From NCBI GenBank assembly GCA_942492915.1, contig OW818662.1:496001-560000 (forward strand): a stretch of 64,000 bases of DNA. The letters run 5' to 3'. Shown piece after piece: positions 24,821-33,699 of the stretch. The notes under the pieces are model-generated. The model made no database searches, was not told the DNA's origin, and was given only the letters and a program-made list of their open reading frames with translations. How positions within the stretch are numbered: position 1 is the first letter of the stretch; every line of letters begins with the position of its first letter. Source of the stretch: Turneriella sp942492915. Lineage in GTDB: Bacteria > Spirochaetota > Leptospiria > Turneriellales > Turneriellaceae. Made by a program: the position numbers and the translations under genes.

Positions 24821-25203
24821 ATTAAAAAAGGGCGTACTGTCAGTTCACAGACCGTACGCCCTCATATTCGAGGGTGCACCCCCCTGGGGTAGTTACCCTA
24901 CGGATATAAAGTAGGTCAGAATTCCAATTCTGGCCTTGGTATAACTATTTGTTCCCCCTCATGAGGAACTCTTATAATAGGCGTACCTTCTCGCCCGGTA
25001 GGTCACGTACTACTCAATAGTCTGTGGCGTAACGGGCGAGAAGGGGAGGGGTATTCTCGTGGGACCCCGAAGCCTTATATATATGAGAATCAATTCCCAT
25101 CCAGCAAAATGGTAAATCTTGCTGAGTTTTGACCAAGTATAGCCCTGTGCTTACGGGCAATAGGGATATGGATTCTCAATAAGTAATCGTGATATGATGA
25201 TTC
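24821..25203. other. strongly folded non-coding block upstream of an HNH-AP2 gene
   Basis: About 380 bp without a gene hold several nested inverted repeats. CCTTCTCGCCCG (24986-24997) pairs perfectly with CGGGCGAGAAGG (25034-25045). CAGAATT/AATTCTG and GTTCC/GGAAC hairpins lie before it. An outer stem GAGAATC (25085-25091)/GATTCTC (25172-25178) encloses AGCAA/TTGCT and GCCC/GGGC hairpins. At 24829-24862 AGGGCGTAC/GTACGCCCT is flanked by an A-run, making an intrinsic terminator for the minus strand. It may be a structured RNA or an intron remnant; no group I core was identified. Confidence 0.5.
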
Positions 25204-25899
25204 ATGAAAATCATCGTAACAGATTTGAATCATGAAGTACTCGTTGATGATGACACTGCCGAAAGGCTCAAAAAGGTCGTCGTTAGAGTAGATTCAAGAG
25301 GTTATCCGTTCTTTTACAGATATCACGGATTACGAAAAAGAAAAGTATACCTGCATAGGTACTTGCTTAAAGCACCGCAGGGATACGTTACCGATCATAT
25401 AAATGGAAATCGATTGGATGTCAGGAAAGAGAACTTACGATTATTGACGGCAATACAAAACACACGAAATAGAATGAAGCTCAGGGATGCTCGATGTCCC
25501 TTCAAAGGTGTGTTTGTAAATAGAAAGAAATTCAGGTCAGTGATTGTGTTCGGGTATTGTAAGTTCGAACTTGGCATATATTCAACCGCTGAAGAAGCAG
25601 CGGCGATGTATGATGCAGCTGCAGAAATACTAGATATTGCCTACAAACTGAATTTCCCAAAAGGGGACAGTCGAGTTATGAAAGCTAGAGAAAAGCTAAA
25701 AGAACATGTTGGGCTTTGGAACCAACTAAACAATGCAGTACATCCGAAGCATGAACCATTACCAATGGGTGTTTCGAGAAATGGAACAAGATATCAAGCC
25801 CAGATAAAGATTAATGGAGAGAGAATTCATCTCGGTACGTTCGATTCTGCAGAACAAGCAAGCCTCTGCTATAACAGAGCTGCAGAGAAGAGAATATAA
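25204..25899 (+). CDS. HNH homing-type endonuclease with AP2 domains
   Basis: The 231-residue protein has an HNH domain (VYLHRYLLKAP, then DHINGNRLDVRKENLRLL with the second His, Asn and later Asn) and two AP2-type DNA-binding segments: CPFKGVFVNRKKFRSVI...LGIYSTAEEAAAMYD and MGVSRNGTRYQAQI...LGTFDSAEQASLCYN. This HNH-AP2 layout is typical of free-standing or intron-borne homing endonucleases of phages. It follows a strongly folded spacer. It ends at an AEKRI stop without truncation. Confidence 0.85.
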   Translation: MKIIVTDLNHEVLVDDDTAERLKKVVVRVDSRGYPFFYRYHGLRKRKVYLHRYLLKAPQGYVTDHINGNRLDVRKENLRLLTAIQNTRNRMKLRDARCPFKGVFVNRKKFRSVIVFGYCKFELGIYSTAEEAAAMYDAAAEILDIAYKLNFPKGDSRVMKAREKLKEHVGLWNQLNNAVHPKHEPLPMGVSRNGTRYQAQIKINGERIHLGTFDSAEQASLCYNRAAEKRI

Positions 25900-26194
25900 T
25901 AGCTCACACGAAACATGAAAAGTCTGAACGCCAGTGATTCTGGCTGAACAAAATTGTGTTTCACGCCTTTCTACTGAGGGGGTGTTGCCAGAGCTACCAC
26001 TTATGCTAATTTTATTGGTTTGCTCTGCTTTGGATTTGAACTTGTTTCCCTTCTGAACAAATGACTGCACTTTAAGACGTTTCATCATTTGTTCAAAATC
26101 TCTCTGCTCAGGGTAATCTCTCTTTTTTGTTATCTCTTTTTGTTGAATTTGGTTAAAAACAAAATTACGAATCTTAACCAAAGGAAAACTTATT
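25900..26194. other. spacer, nothing convincing seen
   Basis: A TTG-started minus-strand frame crosses this spacer and runs into the HNH gene; its overlap and start make it unlikely. The following gene's AAAGGAAA ribosome site lies at the right end. Confidence 0.4.
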
Positions 26195-26542
26195 ATGAAA
26201 CTACAAAGAAATAAGCGTATTGTGATGACAGGTAAAAGTCCGTCTAAACGGCCTGATAACTGGCAGCAGAATTACGACATGGTCACAACGTTGCAGGCAT
26301 ACTGCGATTATTCGAAGTCGAAAACGATGGGTAATTTGAACAAGCGTATATTGCTTTCTGGCAATGATCCGTGGAACGAGATGAAAGTGTTGTTCACGAA
26401 TATGGTAGCGATTTTGGAGCAGATAGATGAGCCAGAACGACAGCAACAGTTTCTGGAGTCTGCATTGAGGGTGATTGGTAAGAATCTCGAAACAACCGTC
26501 CGAACGGCTTGTGACACCATCTTGCGGTTGAATAATCGTTAA
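26195..26542 (+). CDS. small unknown island protein
   Basis: The 115-residue protein is basic at its start (MKLQRNKRIVMTGKSPSKRP) and helical in its second half (EMKVLFTNMVAILEQIDEPERQQ). No domain is recognised. AAAGGAAA precedes the ATG and a hairpin follows. Confidence 0.6.
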   Translation: MKLQRNKRIVMTGKSPSKRPDNWQQNYDMVTTLQAYCDYSKSKTMGNLNKRILLSGNDPWNEMKVLFTNMVAILEQIDEPERQQQFLESALRVIGKNLETTVRTACDTILRLNNR

Positions 26543-26569
26543 AGCATGTAGAGTTTGATAGTTAATTAA

Positions 26570-26607
26570 GAGTGAGCGATTTATACCCGATGATAGGTCG
26601 CTCACTC
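26570..26607. terminator. 10-bp hairpin after a small gene
   Basis: GAGTGAGCGA at 26570-26579 pairs with TCGCTCACTC at 26598-26607. No T-run follows on the plus strand. Confidence 0.45.
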
Positions 26608-26769
26608 TGTCATTTCAGCTGATCACAGCCTCAGGTGGTCTCGAGCTACGTTTACCCCAGATAAAAAGCGTCCTCACGGTATGTGTGAATTTTGGATACA
26701 ATTCCTTATGTATTAAATTAATATTCGACATTCAGTGCGAATTTCGGGTGGTTTATAGCTGAATTAATG

Positions 26770-28407
26770 TCATTTTAGTCCTGCAATTTTGATCAAATAG
26801 TCTAATATGACTATCATGGAGCTAGTATCCAAGGCACAGTACTCCAGAAGCATAGCCCTTACTTTGTTTTCAAGTTTCGGATGCTTCCCGGTCAGTAGCA
26901 GTTCTTTAAGTACCCAGTATCCCCTTACGGCATCCACCCCATTCTTGATTCTTAAGTCTCTGTGTCGTAGTAAACGCGGGAGTTTCCTATCGGGGTCGGC
27001 TTCTATGAGCCGAATGATGCTTTCATAGACTGCCTTAAGGGTAGTTCTCCCCTTCTGCGTGGCATCAAGAAAGTACATTCTCCGAAAGGGGATATGAATA
27101 TCTACTAGATTAGTAATAATCCTTTCAATTTGTTGGGCTTCAGCGTCTGAAGCTGTTTTACGGAGGTCTTCAAGTCTGGTTTTCTCGAAAGAGGCATTAT
27201 AAACGACTATGAGACCGTTCTTGTTGATTACTGGTGCTAAGTCTTCAAGCAAAGAGCTCAAGAATTTATCGTTATCTTCGTTGATCGGGTCTGCTGAGAA
27301 TTCGCGGTGGATAACTTCAGATTCTTCATTCAGGTAGTAATGCAACGAATACTGAAAGCACGTATAAGTGGGAGCTTGGGTATTTGGGAATATTGGCAGT
27401 TCGAATCTATCAGCTTCAAAATCAAGAAAGGCAATCGGGAAATGCAGTGATTGCTTATCGAATGAGTACAATGGGCGTGATATCGCGCGTTTCGATTTAC
27501 TTGTTCTCGATTTCTGAGAGGTCTGCGGTGACGGTTTACATAACCAAGCGGTAATTTCTGAAGCCAAGATTTGAGGTGGCTCGACGGTGCTCTGTCTTAT
27601 GACAATCGATTCACTCTTCTTGATCGCGTAAGTCATCGGAATGTCTTTCGTGCGGTGAAGCCCCCTACGAGCCATAATAAGCTTTGATTCGGGGCTCACT
27701 TTGGTCAGAAAGAAGATATTGTCATTGCGCTCCTCTGGCAGGCACGCTTGTGTAAATGGACAAACTGCGCTGGTTCCTATGCCACAGTGAGGGCCATATA
27801 TAACCTCGGGCTTATCGCTAATTGCCCGCATTCGATTAAAAGCATCAACGTATGCGTCAATAGAATATGCTGCACGAAATTTCACATAGTTCGTAATATC
27901 TTCTTCAATGAAGAAGGGGCCTATTTTGCCGATATTCTCCTTATTCCAAACTATCTGAATCTTATCTACAGGAAGGAATCTGAGAATTCGCCAAATATCA
28001 TATTCCCGATTCCGAATTATGTTCTGATACCGTTCCTTTGTAGTCTGGCCGGTGACTATCAGCAGTTCCCAGCTTGATTCCATTCTCCTTAAGAGGTCTA
28101 CTCGAACCCATTGGCCTGTTGGTGTGCCAATAAGACCACTGAATGTTGACCCTATTTGCAGGTCCGCTCCCGGCTCTAGCAGGTGTCTGGCAGGGATACA
28201 TGTCTCTGAATGTCCAATCTCCTTGAGATACAACCTCAATGCTCCCTTCTGTATTTGAGAATTCTTCTTCATAGCGGCAGAGGGCCATGCCAGGTTTTTC
28301 TTCTTGAAAGGATATTTTAGGGAGTAATACAGAGCCTTAGAGCAGCGATGGCCCATTTCAACTTGAAAATTAGAAAGCTCGTCTGGCGTTGTAGATGTCG
28401 CATTCAT
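26770..28407 (-). CDS. DUF2779 protein: Cas4-like region plus RNase H-fold exonuclease
   Basis: The 545-residue protein has an N-terminal Cas4/AddB-like part: C22, then C208, C216 and C222, a spacing that would hold a 4Fe-4S cluster. The usual nuclease ExK is absent (WELLIVTGQ where EVK is expected), so this part may be inactive. From about residue 320 a DUF2779/DnaQ-like fold begins: FLDFEAD (D329, E331), YNASFEKTRL and later DI and YCALDT aspartates. DNA or RNA exonuclease activity is likely for that half. It starts 11 bp from the divergent initiator gene. DUF2779 proteins often lie in mobile elements. Confidence 0.72.
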   Translation of the reverse strand: MNATSTTPDELSNFQVEMGHRCSKALYYSLKYPFKKKNLAWPSAAMKKNSQIQKGALRLYLKEIGHSETCIPARHLLEPGADLQIGSTFSGLIGTPTGQWVRVDLLRRMESSWELLIVTGQTTKERYQNIIRNREYDIWRILRFLPVDKIQIVWNKENIGKIGPFFIEEDITNYVKFRAAYSIDAYVDAFNRMRAISDKPEVIYGPHCGIGTSAVCPFTQACLPEERNDNIFFLTKVSPESKLIMARRGLHRTKDIPMTYAIKKSESIVIRQSTVEPPQILASEITAWLCKPSPQTSQKSRTSKSKRAISRPLYSFDKQSLHFPIAFLDFEADRFELPIFPNTQAPTYTCFQYSLHYYLNEESEVIHREFSADPINEDNDKFLSSLLEDLAPVINKNGLIVVYNASFEKTRLEDLRKTASDAEAQQIERIITNLVDIHIPFRRMYFLDATQKGRTTLKAVYESIIRLIEADPDRKLPRLLRHRDLRIKNGVDAVRGYWVLKELLLTGKHPKLENKVRAMLLEYCALDTSSMIVILDYLIKIAGLK

Positions 28408-28418
28408 AGGCGGGAAGC

Positions 28419-29978
28419 TTGATAGATACTATTTACCTCGAAACCTCTGAGTTTAGAATTAAGGACATCCGCCGATTCACCTATATTGTCAAGAATTACG
28501 ATGAGAGTATTGGTGGCCCAAATACCAAACTAGAACATCCTGAGGATGAAGACACTGAGCCCCTTCGGGGAGTCTATGCCAAGTTGTCGCACTATGATAA
28601 AGACAACCATCGAGGACAGGTTGACTTTATCGCCAAAGTCAGGAATGGTAGACGCGTTCTCTTGATCAAAGTTGCATCATTGCCAAAGTTGTTATATACC
28701 CACAACCTCTTTGGATTTGATGAAGAAGGAGAGTTCAAGAAAGCGCAAGAGAAGTTGATGAATTTGCTCAATCATTACGGAATTGAAGTTCAAAATTTCG
28801 ATTCAATGCGAGTAACTCGAATCGACCTCGCGTACACCTTGGTCTTGCCGCATTTTGCCAAGGAATACATCAGCTTGTTCAAGCCAATTGCAAATTCCCA
28901 TTTCAGTACTATAATCTATGCGCGGGGTATAACATATCTCGGAAAGCATGTCTCTGTTGGCATCTATGACAAGGGTAAGCAACTAAGGCAAATTTGCCAG
29001 AAGCTGAAGCCCGAATATTTTCCGTTTTCAGTCCAGAGCGCAGAATCAAGTGCTGAATTAAATGGAGCTCTGAAGTTTCCGAAGCGATGTTTACGTGTAG
29101 AAATACAATTAACATCAACGGAATCCGTAGGGAGTCTAGCTGTTGGTATGACCTGGGGGAGGCTGCTGTCATTGGGGACGACACATCTTTTCGCGTGGTT
29201 TCGATATATGTTCATAGAACTGTTGGAGAAGAATATTATTCCGAATCTAAATAAGGAGCGGGATTCTTGGTATCTGCAGAAATATACAACAAATCGAGAG
29301 GGCGGCCAAGCGAATCGCGAGGAAACGGAATTAGAGTCTATATTCAAGGAATACAAGGGAAGCAACAACCGCAGCGGCGATAGGTGGTTTGCGAAACTCA
29401 TGCGCGACTTCGGCTTCTTATATGTAAAAGAAAGGTGGCCTTCTTTTACTGAGACGCTCCATCAAATCCTAGATAGTGGCAAAATCTCTGATCGAAAGGC
29501 GAAGAGTAATAGCGACCAGCTGAGTCGGGTTCGGGCCAACATGAAAGAAGCCTGGGATACCCTTAAACCCATGATTAAGGATAAAAGTGAGGATAAAGAG
29601 CGATCATTGAGGGACGATATATTGAACCAGCTCTTCGCAGATAGTGTCGCAATAGCGGGAACGAAGTTCCATGAAAGTTCACCATTAGAGCGGGGGTACC
29701 TGTTCGAGCCAGCTTGGCTGACTGAGGATGAAGCGTTGTTTGCTTTTTTAAGGTGGAAGGGAATTCTAAAAAGCAAGACTCTACAGTTATCTTCACAGGA
29801 ACTTCATGCTGCATTAACAGAATTTTCAAAAACGCACTCAATAGTTAATCGCTTAAAAATTCCATACGAGTTCGAAAACAAAACTCGTAAGGATGAACAA
29901 ATGAAGCTCAAGGAACCCTTCACCGATGAAGAGTTGAAATACGAGGAGGGGTTGAATTCAGGGACTGATGTATCGTGA
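28419..29978 (+). CDS. second gene II/X-type replication initiator
   Basis: The 519-residue protein begins MIDTIYLETSEFRIKD at a TTG, has MRVTRIDLAYTLVLPH near residue 130, HVSVGIYDKGKQLRQ and LRVEIQLTS. This is the same order (RxD strand, YDK, RxE) as in the initiator at 20026, though the two proteins are otherwise divergent. About 270 extra C-terminal residues may form a partner or DNA-binding domain. Two rolling-circle-type initiators in one island suggest that it was built from two replicons. Confidence 0.6.
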   Translation: MIDTIYLETSEFRIKDIRRFTYIVKNYDESIGGPNTKLEHPEDEDTEPLRGVYAKLSHYDKDNHRGQVDFIAKVRNGRRVLLIKVASLPKLLYTHNLFGFDEEGEFKKAQEKLMNLLNHYGIEVQNFDSMRVTRIDLAYTLVLPHFAKEYISLFKPIANSHFSTIIYARGITYLGKHVSVGIYDKGKQLRQICQKLKPEYFPFSVQSAESSAELNGALKFPKRCLRVEIQLTSTESVGSLAVGMTWGRLLSLGTTHLFAWFRYMFIELLEKNIIPNLNKERDSWYLQKYTTNREGGQANREETELESIFKEYKGSNNRSGDRWFAKLMRDFGFLYVKERWPSFTETLHQILDSGKISDRKAKSNSDQLSRVRANMKEAWDTLKPMIKDKSEDKERSLRDDILNQLFADSVAIAGTKFHESSPLERGYLFEPAWLTEDEALFAFLRWKGILKSKTLQLSSQELHAALTEFSKTHSIVNRLKIPYEFENKTRKDEQMKLKEPFTDEELKYEEGLNSGTDVS

Positions 29979-30325
29979 CCCGAAATACTGACACCTTGAT
30001 AGGTACGCCTCGCACGGGAATGTTGAATCATTGGGGCATCCAACTCCTAAGTCTAGCAATTCCTCCCATTCTACTATCTTGACGCCTGCCACCCGAAACA
30101 CAGAGTTGGTGGCCTATGTTTAAAACGAATACCGAAAGTTCCTCGTCTCTGGCTGCATTTATCTGGTCTGTTCCTGATACCCTGAGGGGTGACTTCAAGC
30201 AGTCCGAGCATGGCATGGTAGTTCTTGCCTTTAAGGTGCTGCCAGTTGGAGAGTGCGCTTGAAACTACGAGGCTGGTGGTAGTGGACAAAAATCAGATTT
30301 AGACACCTGTGAGACTGAGAACAGT
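29979..30325. other. spacer with a possible gene remnant on the minus strand
   Basis: Between the initiator and the next gene lies a region whose minus strand holds a 71-codon frame (30289-30074) with a protein-like start (MSTTTSLVVSSALSNWQHLK) and an overlapping frame at 30216-30028. I cannot name a family; it may be a decayed gene. Nothing else is evident. Confidence 0.3.
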
Positions 30326-30904
30326 ATGCTTATCAATTTCACGCAGAAAGCAATTCAAGAACTTGAAATCAAGAAACTGTTGATCCACCGTGCGGCTCCA
30401 GAAGTAGCCTCAGAAAGTGAGGAGCATGTCTGGTATTGTACTGATTTGGAAATATACACTGATGCCAGTGCCCTATTGGTTGTTCATATGCAGACTTGGT
30501 TTAGTTTTCCGATCATCTGTAAGAATTACAAAAGGGCTCAGGTCGAAGCTCTGATTCGTGACAGCCTACTGAAGACGCTCATGGCATATGAGGTGCCGGC
30601 ACCACAGGTTGACCGTTTTATGAAGGCAAGTCAGGCCATGCACCTCGTGAAGGGAGACAATAATCGACGATTACTTGGCGTCATTAATTCGATGAAATCT
30701 AGCATACAGGCTCAGGTAGACAATAACCATGATCGTGGCAAAAGAGACGATTGGTTTGAAATAATGCTACATGTAAACTCAATGCCTTGTGGTGGCCCGA
30801 AATTTATATTTCCAGAAGAGGAATTTTTGAATGTCTACGGTGGCCGTAAGCTGGGTATGGAAAAGTATAAGAAGCGCATGCAGGATATTAGTGCGATACC
30901 ATGA
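30326..30904 (+). CDS. DUF6933-like protein upstream of hsdR
   Basis: The 192-residue protein starts MLINFTQKAIQELE and has DASALLVVHMQTWFSFPI and NRRLLGVINSMKSS. These resemble DUF6933, a family of unknown function. Its stop overlaps the hsdR start by four bases, so it is translationally coupled to the restriction system and could affect it. Confidence 0.6.
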   Translation: MLINFTQKAIQELEIKKLLIHRAAPEVASESEEHVWYCTDLEIYTDASALLVVHMQTWFSFPIICKNYKRAQVEALIRDSLLKTLMAYEVPAPQVDRFMKASQAMHLVKGDNNRRLLGVINSMKSSIQAQVDNNHDRGKRDDWFEIMLHVNSMPCGGPKFIFPEEEFLNVYGGRKLGMEKYKKRMQDISAIP

Positions 30905-33699
30905 GTACCGAAGCTGAGACACGTAAGCAGTTGATTGATGCCAAGCTCAAAGAAGCTGGTTGGGATGTGAATAACCGTAGCCAGGTTTTGCAGGAGTTCG
31001 ACATTAGTGTTGCGCTGCCTGATGGTGTCAGTGAGCCTCGTACTGTCTATGAGGGACATCAATACAGTGATTATGTGCTCTTAGGTAAAGACGGTAAGCC
31101 TTTGGCTGTTGTTGAGGCTAAGAAGGCTTCTAAGGACTCTGCAATTGGACGTGAGCAGGCTAAGCAATATTGTTACAATATTCAGAAACAGCATGGCGGC
31201 AGTTTGCCGTTCTGTCTCTATACCAATGGTCTTGAGATATACTTCTGGGAATTAGAGAGTTATCCGCCACGTAGAGTGGTCGGGTTTCCCTCACGGGATG
31301 ACCTTGAGAATTATGCATACATTCGCGATAATCAGAAGCCGCTCTCTGACGAACTGATCAATACAAGTATTGCAGGTAGAGATTATCAGATAAGAGCCAT
31401 TCGTGCAGTCATGGAAGGAATCGAGAAAAAGCAGCGTAGCTTCTTGCTCGTCATGGCCACTGGTACGGGAAAGACTCGGACGTGTGTTGCCTTGGTTGAT
31501 GCACTCATGCGTGCTGCTCGAGTAGTGAGAGTATTATTTTTGGTAGATAGGATTTCTCTACGCGGACAGGGTTTGGAAGCCTTCAAGGAATACCTGCCCA
31601 ATGAACCCCGTTGGCCCAAAGAGGGTGAAACGGAATTCAGCAAGGACAGACGTATCTACATTCAGACTTACCCTACCATGCTCAATATTATTCGTGAGCC
31701 AGGTGCTATCTCTCCGCACTTCTTTGATCTGGTGGTTGTTGATGAGAGCCATCGATCAATCTATAATACCTATGGTGAAGTGCTTGATTACTTCAAGGCT
31801 ATCACCCTTGGCCTCACTGCTACGCCCACAGAGGTAATTGATCATAATACCTTCAAGCTCTTTCATTGCGAGAATGGACTGCCCACATTTGCGTACACGT
31901 ACGAAGAAGCGGTGAACAATATACCGCCGTATCTGTGTAACTTTCAGGTGATGAAAATACATACCAAGTTTCAGGCAGAAGGTATTAGTAAGCGTACCAT
32001 TTCGCTCGAAGACCAGAAGCAAATGATACTTGAGGGTAAGGAAGTTGCCGAGATAAACTTTGAAGGCAAGGAACTCGAAAAGACGGTCATCAACAAAGGC
32101 ACCAATGCCTTGATTGTTAAAGAATTCATGGAAGAATCCATAAAGGATGCCAATGGGGTTCTGCCCGGAAAAACGATATTCTTCTGTTCTTCGATGTCAC
32201 ATGCACGTAGATTAGAGCAAATCTTTGATTCTCTCTATCCAGAATACAAGGGTGAATTGGCCAAAGTTCTGGTGTCTGATGACCCAAGGGTTTATGGCAA
32301 GAATGGACTGTTGGCCCAGTTCACGAACAATGATATGCCACGCATTGCTCTCAGTGTGGATATGCTCGATACTGGCATTGATATCAGGGAGCTGGTGAAT
32401 CTTGTCTTTGCAAAGCCTGTCTATTCATACACCAAGTTCTGGCAGATGATTGGTCGTGGTACACGCCTGCTCGAATCTCATAAGATTAAGCCTTGGTGTA
32501 CTGAAAAAGACCGATTCTTGATTCTCGATTGTTGGGATAACTTTGAATATTTCAAACTCAACCCCAAGGGTAAAGAAGCTAACGCTCAGATACCCTTGCC
32601 TGTTCGCTTCTTAGGAATCAGGCTCGATAAAATAGAGAAAGCCCTCGAAGTACACAATGAGGCTGTAGCACAAAAGGAAATCCTCGCTCTGCGTAAGCAG
32701 GTAGAAGCGCTACCGAAGAACTCGGTGATTATTCAAGAGGCTGCTACTGACCTGCATAAATTGCAGGATGATAACTTTTGGAATAAGCTGACGCATGAGA
32801 AGATTGAGTTTGTCAGAACCAATATCAAGCCGCTATTCAGGGCTGTGTCGCAGGTTGATTTCAAGGCCATGCGCTTCGAGAAAGATTTGCTTGAGGCCTC
32901 GCTGGCCCTGCTCGCCAATGAGAACGACAAGTTTGAAGCTCTGAAGGATAATGTTTCAGAGCAGATTAGTGAGCTGCCGCTCACGGTGAATATCGTGGCT
33001 AGAGAAAAGGAAATTATCGAACAGGCACAGACAAACCACTTCTGGGCCAAGGCTACTGATGCTACGTTTGATGAGCTGGCTCAGAAGCTGTCGTTGCTTA
33101 TGAAATACCGTGATCGAGAAGGTGGTGACCCTACTGGCCCTGCGCAGCTTGACCTTAAGGATTTGGTGCACACCAAAGAGTTTGTGGAGTTTGGCCCCGA
33201 ACACTCAGCTGTGAGTGTTTCAAAGTACCGGGAGATGGTTGAGAAGCTGATTATGGAGCTTACCGAAAGCAACCCCACTTTGCAGAAAATCAAGGCTGGG
33301 CAGAAGGTAACCGAGGCGGAAGCCGAGGAGCTGGCCAGCCTGCTACACGATGAGCATCCGCATATTACAGAGGAGTTGCTTAAGAGGGTGTATCAGAACC
33401 GCAGAGCTAAGTTCATTCAGTTTATCAGGCATATTCTAGGCCTCGAAGTGCTCGAGAGTTTTCCCGATACGGTGACTAAGGCATTTGAGCAGTTTATCCA
33501 CAGCCACACGAACCTGAGTTCACGGCAGTTGGATTTCTTGAACCTTCTCAAGGAATTCATACTGGAGAAAGAAAGGGTAGAGAAACGCGACCTGATTGAG
33601 TCACCGTTTACCAGAATACATCCTGATGGGATTCGTGGTTTGTTTAACCCTACAGAAATAAATGAGATTTTAGAAATAGCAAAGAAGTTGGCCGCATAA
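30901..33699 (+). CDS. hsdR: type I restriction enzyme R subunit
   Basis: HsdR (932 residues) is the motor and nuclease of a type I system. The N-terminal PD-(D/E)xK nuclease is visible as YSDYVLLG...LAVVEAKKAS. The helicase core follows: MATGTGKTR (Walker A, K191), VVDESHRS (Walker B at 281-284), LGLTATPTE and QMIGRGTRL. The C-terminal third is the helical HsdM-binding part. It overlaps the upstream gene by four bases and is followed without a gap by hsdM. All expected parts are intact. Confidence 0.95.
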   Translation: MSTEAETRKQLIDAKLKEAGWDVNNRSQVLQEFDISVALPDGVSEPRTVYEGHQYSDYVLLGKDGKPLAVVEAKKASKDSAIGREQAKQYCYNIQKQHGGSLPFCLYTNGLEIYFWELESYPPRRVVGFPSRDDLENYAYIRDNQKPLSDELINTSIAGRDYQIRAIRAVMEGIEKKQRSFLLVMATGTGKTRTCVALVDALMRAARVVRVLFLVDRISLRGQGLEAFKEYLPNEPRWPKEGETEFSKDRRIYIQTYPTMLNIIREPGAISPHFFDLVVVDESHRSIYNTYGEVLDYFKAITLGLTATPTEVIDHNTFKLFHCENGLPTFAYTYEEAVNNIPPYLCNFQVMKIHTKFQAEGISKRTISLEDQKQMILEGKEVAEINFEGKELEKTVINKGTNALIVKEFMEESIKDANGVLPGKTIFFCSSMSHARRLEQIFDSLYPEYKGELAKVLVSDDPRVYGKNGLLAQFTNNDMPRIALSVDMLDTGIDIRELVNLVFAKPVYSYTKFWQMIGRGTRLLESHKIKPWCTEKDRFLILDCWDNFEYFKLNPKGKEANAQIPLPVRFLGIRLDKIEKALEVHNEAVAQKEILALRKQVEALPKNSVIIQEAATDLHKLQDDNFWNKLTHEKIEFVRTNIKPLFRAVSQVDFKAMRFEKDLLEASLALLANENDKFEALKDNVSEQISELPLTVNIVAREKEIIEQAQTNHFWAKATDATFDELAQKLSLLMKYRDREGGDPTGPAQLDLKDLVHTKEFVEFGPEHSAVSVSKYREMVEKLIMELTESNPTLQKIKAGQKVTEAEAEELASLLHDEHPHITEELLKRVYQNRRAKFIQFIRHILGLEVLESFPDTVTKAFEQFIHSHTNLSSRQLDFLNLLKEFILEKERVEKRDLIESPFTRIHPDGIRGLFNPTEINEILEIAKKLAA

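Noticed and set aside
24821..25203. Group I intron core
   Set aside because: Several helices are visible, but I could not find the conserved P7 core sequence, so no intron is claimed.
25759..26181. Minus-strand 140-codon frame
   Set aside because: It overlaps the HNH-AP2 gene, starts at TTG without a ribosome site, and its second half is the antisense of a well-supported gene.
30028..30289. Two overlapping minus-strand frames upstream of hsdR
   Set aside because: Protein-like in part, but overlapping each other, without ribosome sites or a recognised family; noted only as a possible remnant in the spacer.
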